A program made the position numbers and the translations under genes. Below, one piece after another: positions 4,425-10,181 of a stretch of 10,181 bases of DNA (position 1 is its first letter; each line of letters begins with the position of its first letter). This stretch comes from an uncultured Ruminococcus sp. (GTDB taxonomy: Bacteria; Bacillota; Clostridia; Oscillospirales; Acutalibacteraceae), in assembly GCA_902762335.1 (NCBI GenBank), contig CACWNZ010000025.1:1-10181 (forward strand), written 5' to 3'. The notes below the pieces were generated by a model that searched no databases, was not told where the DNA came from, and saw nothing but the letters and a program-made list of their open reading frames with translations.

Positions 4425-6626
4425 ATGGAAGAGAAGGAAAGATCAGAGCTGTGCGGGGCTGTAGAAGAAATAGTATTCAGAAACGATAAGAACGGATATA
4501 CTGTGCTGACAATGCTGTGTGACGGAGTGAACGCAACGGCAGTAGGCAATATGTCCGACGTACACGTAGGTGACGAGCTGAAGCTTGTGGGAGCGTGGAA
4601 GACCCACGCAAGCTACGGTGAGCAGTTCTCGTTTGAATATTATGAGCAGTATATGCCTACTACCGCCGACAGCATATTGAAATACCTGTCGTCAGGGGCG
4701 GTAAAGGGAATAGGCAGAGCTACCGCCAAAAGACTTGTGGAGGCGTTCGGAGAGAATACCCTTGAGGTCATGCAGAACGATCCACAAAGACTTGAACAGA
4801 TAAAGGGCATATCAAAGGATAAGGCGGCGGCTATCTCTGATGAGATAAAAAAGACCTTCGGTATGAGAGAGGTAATGATATACCTTGAGAGATTTCATAT
4901 ATCACCGCAGGAGGCGGTAAAAATATGGAAGAGCTGCGGCACGGGAGCGATAGAGCTTATCGAGAATAACCCCTATATGCTTTGCGACGGCAATATCGGC
5001 GTTTCGTTCGACAGGGCTGACCATATCGCCGCGATGCTCAAGCGCCCCGGGGACGATCCGTTCAGAATAAGGGCGGGTATCTTACATATAATCAAATATA
5101 ACGCAAGAAACGGTCATACCTGCCTGCCTGATGACAAGGTGACAGAGGTGACCGCAAAATTTCTCAGACTTGATGAGGCGCTTATAAAAGAAAAGCTCTC
5201 CGAAATGCTTATGGACGGCAGTCTTGTAAAGGACGTCATAGAGGAAAGGGACTTCGTTTTTCTGCCGTCGCTCTACAGAAGCGAGACCTTTGCCGCCGAC
5301 AGACTTGAGCTTATGCTGCAGTTCCCGCCCGACAGGATAACGGGCGTAGAGCTTGCGCTTGAGCTGTTTGAAAAGCAGCAGGGCATAGAATACGCCCGTT
5401 TGCAAAAAAAGGCGATAATAGAAGCCCTTTCGGGCGGACTGCTCATACTTACGGGCGGACCCGGTACGGGCAAGACTACGACGCTTAACGCGATAATCGA
5501 GCTTTACAGACAGAGCGGTCTTAAGGTAGCTCTTGCCGCGCCTACGGGCAGAGCAGCGCAGAGAATGTCGGAGGTCACGGGCTGCGAGGCAAAGACCCTT
5601 CACAGGCTGCTTGAGGTGGAATGGGACAGGAACGATTCCCCGCAGTTCAAAAGGAACGAGAGAAATCTTCTTGACTGCGACGCGCTGATAATAGACGAGC
5701 TCTCTATGGTGGATTCCTCTCTGTTCGAGGGCGTTATGAAGGCGCTGCCCATCGGTTGCAGGCTCATTATGGTGGGCGACAGCGACCAGCTCCCGTCAGT
5801 CGGTCCGGGCAACGTTCTGGGCGACCTTGTCGCATCGGGCAAGATACCCGTCGTGCAGCTCACCGAGATATTCAGACAATCCATGAAGAGCCTTATTATC
5901 ACCAATGCGCACAGGATAGTTCACGGGGAAATGCCCGTCTTAAACCGAACGGATAACGACTTTTTCTTCATTCCGAACGACAACAGGGACGAGATCGCGG
6001 AAATAATAACGGGACTGTGCTCCAAAAGGCTGCCCGCTGCCTACGGATACTCTCCTTTTGAGGATATTCAGGTGCTTTGCCCCGGCCGTAAGGGCGAGCT
6101 CGGTGTCATAGAGATGAACAAAAGGCTTCAGCAGGTGCTCAACCCGCCGCGGACTAAGGCTGAGGAGCTTTCCGTACCGCAGTATACCCTCAGAGTGGGC
6201 GACAAGGTCATGCAGACAAGAAATAACTATGACCTTCTTTGGACAAGAGACAACGGAACCGAAGGCTCGGGTGTGTTCAACGGCGATATAGGCACCGTTG
6301 CAGGCGTAAATAAATCTATGAAAACCGCGACAGTCCGCTTTGACGACAGACTTGCCGAATATGATGAAGAGTCACTTCTTCAGCTTGAGCTTGCTTATGC
6401 GACTACAGTACATAAGAGTCAGGGCAACGAATTCAACGCCGTTATTATGCCAATGTACTACGGTCCCCCGCAGCTTTATTACAGGAATCTTTTATATACG
6501 GCGGTAACAAGGGCAAAGAAGCTGCTTATTCTTGTAGGCAGCGTTTCGGTAGTAAAGACCATGGTGGATAATAACAAAAAGACACTCAGATATTCGGGAC
6601 TGCGCGCCTTTCTTGAAAGGAGATAG
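4425..6626 (+). CDS. recD2: ATP-dependent RecD2-type DNA helicase (SF1B)
   Basis: 5'-to-3' DNA helicase of the RecD2 group, which works without RecBC and in studied bacteria helps replication forks and repair. At 733 aa it has the RecD2 layout: an N-terminal OB-like domain (about 8-78), tandem helix-hairpin-helix segments (about 80-190, with GAVKGIGRATAKRLVEAFGE and LEQIKGISKDKAAAI), then the helicase core. Visible motifs: Walker A GGPGTGKTTT (344-353, Lys350), motif Ia APTGRAAQRM (372-381), Walker B IIDELSMVD (422-430), motif III GDSDQLPSVGPG (451-462), EIFRQ (481-485), NGDIGTV (619-625), TVHKSQGNEF (661-670) and LLYTAVTRAKKLLILVG (689-705). The start at 4425 is the first possible in-frame ATG, since TGA (4419-4421) closes the frame just before it. 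The comF ribosome binding site overlaps its 3' end, so the two are probably cotranscribed. Confidence 0.97.
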   Translation: MEEKERSELCGAVEEIVFRNDKNGYTVLTMLCDGVNATAVGNMSDVHVGDELKLVGAWKTHASYGEQFSFEYYEQYMPTTADSILKYLSSGAVKGIGRATAKRLVEAFGENTLEVMQNDPQRLEQIKGISKDKAAAISDEIKKTFGMREVMIYLERFHISPQEAVKIWKSCGTGAIELIENNPYMLCDGNIGVSFDRADHIAAMLKRPGDDPFRIRAGILHIIKYNARNGHTCLPDDKVTEVTAKFLRLDEALIKEKLSEMLMDGSLVKDVIEERDFVFLPSLYRSETFAADRLELMLQFPPDRITGVELALELFEKQQGIEYARLQKKAIIEALSGGLLILTGGPGTGKTTTLNAIIELYRQSGLKVALAAPTGRAAQRMSEVTGCEAKTLHRLLEVEWDRNDSPQFKRNERNLLDCDALIIDELSMVDSSLFEGVMKALPIGCRLIMVGDSDQLPSVGPGNVLGDLVASGKIPVVQLTEIFRQSMKSLIITNAHRIVHGEMPVLNRTDNDFFFIPNDNRDEIAEIITGLCSKRLPAAYGYSPFEDIQVLCPGRKGELGVIEMNKRLQQVLNPPRTKAEELSVPQYTLRVGDKVMQTRNNYDLLWTRDNGTEGSGVFNGDIGTVAGVNKSMKTATVRFDDRLAEYDEESLLQLELAYATTVHKSQGNEFNAVIMPMYYGPPQLYYRNLLYTAVTRAKKLLILVGSVSVVKTMVDNNKKTLRYSGLRAFLERR

Positions 6627-6631
6627 CTCTT

Positions 6632-7294
6632 ATGAGGTTATTGTCTTTGCTTTTTCCTGACAGATGCCCTTACTGCGGTCAGATCATAAGCGGCAAAGCC
6701 TTTGAATGCGAGGTCTGCCGCAGTGAGATAATATCCCTGCGCCTCGAGATGACGATCCCCTCGGGCAACAGATGCATAGCGCCGTTCAGCTATGAGGGCA
6801 AGGTAAGGAACGCTATATTGGAGTATAAATTCTCTTCGATAAAATTCAACGCAGAGAGCCTTGCGCGGCGGCTGGCAGAGGTGCTGTCGGATATTGCGCA
6901 GGATACGGATATAGTGTGCTGGGTGCCTGTTTCAAAAAAGCGCAGGCGCGAGAGGGGCTTCGACCAATCCGAGCTGCTTGCGGTAAAAACCGCGCGTCTG
7001 CTCGGTATCAACTGCGCCTGTCTGTTGAAAAAAATAAAGAACAACGAAACTCAGCATCGTCTTGACAAGGAACAAAGAGCGGCAAACGTAAAGAACGTAT
7101 ATGCCGCCGCAAAGCCTGAGCTTATAAAGGATAAAAGAATACTCCTTGTTGACGATATATGCACTACGGGCAATACTCTTGCGGAGTGCTGCCGCGTTCT
7201 GTATTCGGCGGGAGCGCGCTCCGTGCTGTGCGCCGCTGCGGCGATCACGCCGACGCCCGACAAAAAGCGTAATGACAATGATGATATTATATAA
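6632..7294 (+). CDS. comF: ComF-family (ComFC) phosphoribosyltransferase-like protein
   Basis: Type I phosphoribosyltransferase-fold protein of the ComFC group, linked in transformable bacteria to uptake or processing of incoming single-stranded DNA; its biochemical reaction is not established. The N-terminus carries a four-cysteine zinc-binding site (CPYC with Cys12 and Cys15; CEVC with Cys26 and Cys29). The ComF signature KKRRRERGFDQSELLA (102-117) and a PRPP-binding loop ILLVDDICTTGNTL (170-183) follow. The length of 220 aa is typical. The ATG lies 5 bp after the recD2 stop, and AAAGGAG (6616-6622) overlaps the end of recD2. Pairing with a helicase suits a role in DNA transactions. ComFA is not in the window, so natural competence cannot be inferred. 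The final residues are unusually charged (DKKRNDNDD). Confidence 0.95.
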   Translation: MRLLSLLFPDRCPYCGQIISGKAFECEVCRSEIISLRLEMTIPSGNRCIAPFSYEGKVRNAILEYKFSSIKFNAESLARRLAEVLSDIAQDTDIVCWVPVSKKRRRERGFDQSELLAVKTARLLGINCACLLKKIKNNETQHRLDKEQRAANVKNVYAAAKPELIKDKRILLVDDICTTGNTLAECCRVLYSAGARSVLCAAAAITPTPDKKRNDNDDII

Positions 7295-7296
7295 AG

Positions 7297-7342
7297 AACG
7301 GCAGCCGCAGTCAGGCTATTTCAGCTTGCTGCGGCTGCCGTT
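7297..7342. terminator. Bidirectional terminator between comF and citrate synthase
   Basis: Perfect 14-bp stem, AACGGCAGCCGCAG (7297-7310) with 7329-7342, and an 18-nt loop. The plus-strand side is followed by TTATTATC after the stem's own TT. The minus-strand side is followed by CTTTATATAAT. It lies 2 bp after the comF stop and 3 bp before the citrate synthase stop, so it can end both converging transcripts. Confidence 0.92.
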
Positions 7343-7345
7343 TTA

Positions 7346-8719
7346 TTATCTTCTGCTTATATCGACGTAATCTACTCTGTCATGGACGTTCTTGTAGGCG
7401 GGACGGATTATCTTGCCCGAGTTCACAAGCTCTTCCATGCGGTGAGCCGACCAGCCGGCTATTCTTGCAATGGCGAATATGGGTGTAAACAGCTTTTCGG
7501 GAAGGTCGAGCATACTGTAAACGAAGCCGCTGTAGAAATCCACGTTGGCGCTGACGCCCTTGTATATCCTGCGCTCGGAGGCTATGACCTCGGGCGCAAG
7601 CTTTTCTACCATTGAATACAGACGAAACTCGTCCATTCTGCCCTTTTCCTCGGAGAGCTTTTCTACAAAGCCCTTGAAAACTCTTGCCCTCGGATCCGAT
7701 ATAGAATATACCGCGTGACCCATGCCGTAGATAAGCCCCGCCCTGTCAAACGCTTCGCCGTGCAGGAGCTTTCTGAGATAAGCTCTTACCTCGTCCTCAT
7801 CGGTATAGTCCGAAACACTGTTCTTCATATCCTCGAACATCTTTACCACCTTGATATTGGCGCCGCCGTGCTTAGGTCCCTTAAGAGAGCCCAGCGCCGC
7901 GGCTATGGCGGAGTAGGTATCCGTGCCTGATGAGGTGACAACGTGGGTAGTGAATGACGAGTTGTTTCCTCCGCCGTGCTCTGCGTGCAGAACGAGAGAC
8001 ATATCAAGAAGCTTTGCCTCGAGCCGTGTGTATTTTGAATCGGGGCGGAGCATATGAAGAATATTCTCTGCGGTTGAGAGCTCCGCTTTGGGCGGGTGGA
8101 TTATAAGGCTCTGATTGCGGCGGTAGTGGTTATACGCCTGATAGCTGTACACCGAAATAACGGGAAAGACCGAGATGAGCTGAAGGCACTGTCTCAGAAC
8201 GTTAGGCAGAGAGGTATCGTCAGCCTTGGGGTCGTAGGAATACAGTGTGAGAACGCTTCTTGCAAGCGCGTTCATCATGTCGCTGCTCGGCGCCTTGAGT
8301 ATAACGTCACGGGTAAAATAATGAGGCAGGTTGCGGTACTGCGCTATCAGTCTGTTTATCTGCTCAAACTGCTCCTTATCCGGCAGGTGTCCGAACATAA
8401 GAAGATAGACTACCTCTTCAAAGCCGAAGCGGTCGTCGTTGATAAAGCCCTTTACTATATCCTCAACGTCGATACCGCGGTAATACAGCTTTCCGTCACA
8501 GGGACGGGTCTCTCCGTTGACGACAGTGCTTGAGCATATCTCGGATATTTCCGTAAGACCCGCAAGCACGCCCTTTCCGTTTATATCGCGCAGTCCGCGC
8601 TTTACGTCGAATTTAGTATAAAGATTTTTGTCGATAACTCCCTCGGCCATGCACAGCTTGCTCAGGCTCTCAAGCTCGGGGGTAATATCGTATAAACCGT
8701 CTCTTGACAATTTTATCAT
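7346..8719 (-). CDS. gltA: Citrate synthase (citrate/2-methylcitrate synthase family)
   Basis: Condenses oxaloacetate with acetyl-CoA to citrate, feeding 2-oxoglutarate and glutamate synthesis in fermenters with a partial TCA pathway. The three catalytic residues can be placed by comparison with the E. coli enzyme: His284 in GPKHGGAN (281-288), His335 in GMGHAVYSISDPRA (332-345) and Asp394 in NVDFYSG (392-398). Also visible are LYYRGIDVEDIV (78-89) and HAEHGGGNNSSF (245-256). At 457 aa it is of the longer type seen in Clostridia, with an extra N-terminal segment of about 40 residues. The residue after His335 is Ala where E. coli has Arg. The GGAG ribosome binding site directly abuts the ATG at 8717-8719. 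A TTG three codons later (8708-8710) is 9 nt from it and could be the true start, removing three residues. Single-gene unit with its own promoter and terminator. Confidence 0.96.
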   Translation of the reverse strand: MIKLSRDGLYDITPELESLSKLCMAEGVIDKNLYTKFDVKRGLRDINGKGVLAGLTEISEICSSTVVNGETRPCDGKLYYRGIDVEDIVKGFINDDRFGFEEVVYLLMFGHLPDKEQFEQINRLIAQYRNLPHYFTRDVILKAPSSDMMNALARSVLTLYSYDPKADDTSLPNVLRQCLQLISVFPVISVYSYQAYNHYRRNQSLIIHPPKAELSTAENILHMLRPDSKYTRLEAKLLDMSLVLHAEHGGGNNSSFTTHVVTSSGTDTYSAIAAALGSLKGPKHGGANIKVVKMFEDMKNSVSDYTDEDEVRAYLRKLLHGEAFDRAGLIYGMGHAVYSISDPRARVFKGFVEKLSEEKGRMDEFRLYSMVEKLAPEVIASERRIYKGVSANVDFYSGFVYSMLDLPEKLFTPIFAIARIAGWSAHRMEELVNSGKIIRPAYKNVHDRVDYVDISRR

Positions 8720-8867
8720 CTCCGTTTTTTGGTATAGTAGATCTGACTGAAATTTTACAATTATTGGAAGAAGTAATATTATTATACAACAAAGCGGTCT
8801 TAAAAGTAAATACCGTATCCGGTTTCAATTTTGTAAAGGTTGTTTTAAGCCACATAGAATTCCGTTT
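8720..8867. other. Intergenic region upstream of citrate synthase
   Basis: 148 AT-rich bp without a supported gene; a 61-codon minus-strand frame crosses it in a frame other than that of citrate synthase and looks spurious. It carries the promoter at 8781-8810. A weak imperfect hairpin (ACCG-GATA-CGGT, about 8811-8822) follows the radical SAM gene, with T-rich sequence after it on the minus strand; it may end that transcript but is far weaker than the other terminators here. Confidence 0.5.
8781..8810 (-). promoter_or_regulatory. Sigma-A promoter for citrate synthase
   Basis: Minus-strand perfect TATAAT (8781-8786), 18-bp spacer, and TTTACT (8805-8810, 4 of 6 to the -35 consensus). The predicted leader is about 55 nt, AT-rich, and runs AAAAAACGGAG into the ATG. 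Confidence 0.6.
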
Positions 8868-9815
8868 TCAATTCAGCGCGCAGCCCTGTATCACGTCCCG
8901 CGTCTTCAGCTCATGACTGAGCGAATTAAGAACGTGTCTTTTATCTCCGCTCCACAGCGGCGCTATAAGCAGTCTTTTATCGCCGTCGCCCGTCAGGCGG
9001 TGTATGACCATATCGGGCGGCAGGACGGCTATCATATCGCACAGAACAGATATATACTCCTGCTCGGTAAGCGTTTCAAATTCTCCGTTTTTATACATTC
9101 GGGCAAGCTCCGTTCCCTCAAGAACGTGCAGAAGCTGAAGCTTTATTCCGTCAGCGCCCGAGCTTCCCGCAAAGGCTGCCGTATTTATCATATCGCTGCG
9201 GCTCTCGTAAGGCAATCCTGCTATAGTATGCACTATTACCTGCGCTCCTATGCTCTTAAGCTCCTTTACGGCGCGTTCAAAGCATTCAAGATCATAGCCC
9301 CTGTTTATGAGCCGGGCGGTTTTTTCGTTTGAGGTCTGCAAACCAAGCTCTACCCACAGCGGCTTTATTTTTCTCAGACGGCACAGCAGCTCAAGCTTTT
9401 CGGGCTCAAGGCAGTCGGGTCTTGTGGCTATTGACAGCACGTCTATATCGTCGCGCATAACGACGGGCATAAACAGCCGTTCAAGATACCCGACAGGGGC
9501 GTAGGTGTTTGTAAACGCCTGAAAATATGCGATATATCCGCCGCTTTCTTCGCTGTGCTTTGCGCCGACCCTCTGCTTTGCCTGCGCTATCTGTTCGCCG
9601 GGCGGCAAAGCTCTGTCGGGTGTGAATTCTCCCGAGCCGCCCGCGCTGCAGAAGATACACCCGCCCGAAGAGATCCTTCCGTCTCTGTTCGGGCAGCTCA
9701 TACCCCCGTCAAGAGAAAGCTTATACAGCTTTTTGCCGAAGGTGCGTTTAAGATAGCAGTCGAGCGAATAGTATCGTCTGCCGTTCCATTGCTTTATCTG
9801 CTGTTTCTTATCCAT
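8868..9815 (-). CDS. ytqA: Radical SAM protein, YtqA/YhcC family (probable tRNA wobble-uridine modification enzyme)
   Basis: Radical S-adenosylmethionine enzyme with a 4Fe-4S cluster. It has the family's non-standard cysteine spacing C-X11-C-X2-C: Cys41, Cys53 and Cys56 within SCPNRDGRISSGGCIFCSA. The CSAGGSGEF tail of this motif resembles B. subtilis YtqA more than E. coli YhcC. YtqA-type proteins have been linked to the 5-methylaminomethyl-2-thiouridine pathway in tRNA and renamed MnmL; applying that role here is inference, and the usual partner methylase (MnmM/YtqB) is not in this window. Other family blocks: YIAYFQAFTNTYAP (94-107), LSIATRPDCL (137-146), LWVELGLQTSNEKTA (163-177), VIVHTIAGLPYES (203-215) and GIKLQLLHVLEGTELA (233-248). 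AAAGGG (9823-9828) is 7 nt before the ATG. A terminator ends only about 15 nt upstream, so expression may depend on read-through. Confidence 0.94.
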   Translation of the reverse strand: MDKKQQIKQWNGRRYYSLDCYLKRTFGKKLYKLSLDGGMSCPNRDGRISSGGCIFCSAGGSGEFTPDRALPPGEQIAQAKQRVGAKHSEESGGYIAYFQAFTNTYAPVGYLERLFMPVVMRDDIDVLSIATRPDCLEPEKLELLCRLRKIKPLWVELGLQTSNEKTARLINRGYDLECFERAVKELKSIGAQVIVHTIAGLPYESRSDMINTAAFAGSSGADGIKLQLLHVLEGTELARMYKNGEFETLTEQEYISVLCDMIAVLPPDMVIHRLTGDGDKRLLIAPLWSGDKRHVLNSLSHELKTRDVIQGCALN

Positions 9816-9823
9816 AGCTTTTC

Positions 9824-9864
9824 CCTTTGTAAAAACAAAGGAGGAAACCTAAAGTTCCCTCCTT
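9824..9864 (-). terminator. Rubredoxin terminator with overlapping alternative hairpin
   Basis: Minus-strand stem AAGGAGGGAA (9855-9864) pairs with TTTCCTCCTT (9838-9847), nine Watson-Crick pairs and one G-U, with a 7-nt loop and then TGTTTTTAC. This is a good intrinsic terminator 23 nt after the rubredoxin stop. A second hairpin, CCTTTG (9836-9841) with CAAAGG (9824-9829), shares the terminator's 3' arm and covers the radical SAM ribosome binding site, so the two structures exclude each other. Confidence 0.8.
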
Positions 9865-9887
9865 GCCGATAGCCTTGTCAGGTTTTC

Positions 9888-10046
9888 TTATTCCTCGGGG
9901 GCAAAGTTCTCTTTGCCTACTCCGCACAAAGGACAGGTCCAATCCTCGGGGATGTCCTCAAAGGGTGTATTCTCTGCGATGCCGTGATCGGGATCACCGT
10001 CATAGGGATTGTAAACGTAACCGCATATCTGACATACATAGTTCAT
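9888..10046 (-). CDS. Rubredoxin
   Basis: Small one-iron electron-transfer protein of the cytoplasm, typical of anaerobes, where it often passes electrons to oxygen- or peroxide-reducing enzymes. The 52-aa sequence starts MNYVCQICGYVYNPYDGDPD and ends CPLCGVGKENFAPEE. The four iron ligands are Cys5 and Cys8 (CQICGY) and Cys39 and Cys41-region CPLCG (Cys38 and Cys41 counting from the ATG), the standard two CxxCG knuckles. Aromatic positions Tyr10, Tyr12 and Trp37 also fit the family. The length is normal for a single-domain rubredoxin. The ATG at 10044-10046 has an ideal AGGAGG (10055-10060) 8 nt upstream. It has its own very strong promoter and a terminator right after it, so it is probably a highly expressed single-gene unit. 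No partner reductase or rubrerythrin is in the window. Confidence 0.97.
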   Translation of the reverse strand: MNYVCQICGYVYNPYDGDPDHGIAENTPFEDIPEDWTCPLCGVGKENFAPEE

Positions 10047-10077
10047 AGCCGCAGCCTCCTTATTTTTAATTGTTACT

Positions 10078-10106
10078 ATTATACATTATTGTCTCCCGCT
10101 TGTCAA
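10078..10106 (-). promoter_or_regulatory. Full-consensus sigma-A promoter for rubredoxin
   Basis: Minus-strand TTGACA (10101-10106), 17-bp spacer, TATAAT (10078-10083): both boxes and the spacing match the consensus exactly. The predicted start is about 25 nt before the rubredoxin ATG's own AGGAGG-led region. Confidence 0.9.
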
Positions 10107-10181
10107 TTATTTTTCAGTTTCCGGATCTGCCGGACTGACAGGATCATATATGCGCTGAAGCTTTACCATACTGCAAAAGGA
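10107..10181 (-). CDS. Possible C-terminal end of an upstream gene (5' part beyond window)
   Basis: Reading in from the window edge on the minus strand, one frame stays open for 24 codons and ends in TAA (10107-10109), with a hydrophilic acidic tail (QRIYDPVSPADPETEK). The stop directly abuts the rubredoxin -35 box, a common arrangement between adjacent genes. It is too short to identify, and a chance open frame is possible. Confidence 0.35.
   Translation of the reverse strand, partial: SFCSMVKLQRIYDPVSPADPETEK

Noticed and set aside
5082..5603. Minus-strand frame of 173 codons inside recD2
   Set aside because: It lies fully antisense to the RecD2 domains, including Walker A, with basic low-quality composition; a shadow.
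8704..8738. Plus-strand TTGACA (8704-8709) and TATAGT (8733-8738)
   Set aside because: The spacer is 23 bp, no plus-strand gene follows, and TTGACA lies inside the citrate synthase N-terminal codons.
8670..8855. 61-codon minus-strand frame overlapping the citrate synthase start
   Set aside because: It overlaps the start of a well-supported gene in another frame, runs through its promoter, and has no ribosome binding site or recognisable motif.

Overview
The window reads as a chromosomal segment of a spore-forming anaerobe of the class Clostridia, most like the Oscillospiraceae/Ruminococcus group. The reasons are the spoIIGA-sigE sporulation pair, a B. subtilis-like MazF, recD2-comF, a clostridial-type long citrate synthase and a stand-alone rubredoxin. 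No phage, plasmid, CRISPR, tRNA or rRNA signal was seen. The organism call is inference from gene content and protein resemblance.

Layout. 1-1581 (minus): the start of sigE (cut by the window edge), spoIIGA, and a promoter with a perfect Spo0A box at the position expected for spoIIG. 1617-3923 (minus): a terminator, a solitary mazF without mazE, an RluA-type pseudouridine synthase, and a YjjG-like HAD phosphatase with its own promoter. 3931-4370: a gene-poor divergent spacer holding two short hairpin arrays that flank a 294-bp inverted-repeat (MITE-like) segment. 4368-7294 (plus): a promoter, recD2 and comF. 7297-7342: a bidirectional terminator between convergent genes. 7346-8810 (minus): citrate synthase and its promoter. 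8868-9815 (minus): a YtqA/YhcC radical SAM protein. 9830-10106 (minus): a terminator, rubredoxin (52 aa) and a full-consensus sigma-A promoter. 10107-10181: the possible tail of one more minus-strand gene.

How the genes work together. SpoIIGA is the membrane protease that removes the pro-sequence of sigma-E, and the pro-sequence with its Tyr-Tyr-Ile junction is visible here. The HAD and RluA genes are joined stop-to-start and are probably one operon. RecD2 and ComF are also tightly spaced and probably cotranscribed. Citrate synthase, the radical SAM enzyme and rubredoxin are neighbours without an obvious shared pathway.

Most coding content is ordinary core genome. The parts worth a second look are regulatory or non-coding: the spoIIG-type promoter, the composite hairpin/inverted-repeat spacer at 3931-4370, the missing antitoxin for mazF, and a terminator that overlaps an alternative hairpin covering the ribosome binding site of the radical SAM gene.
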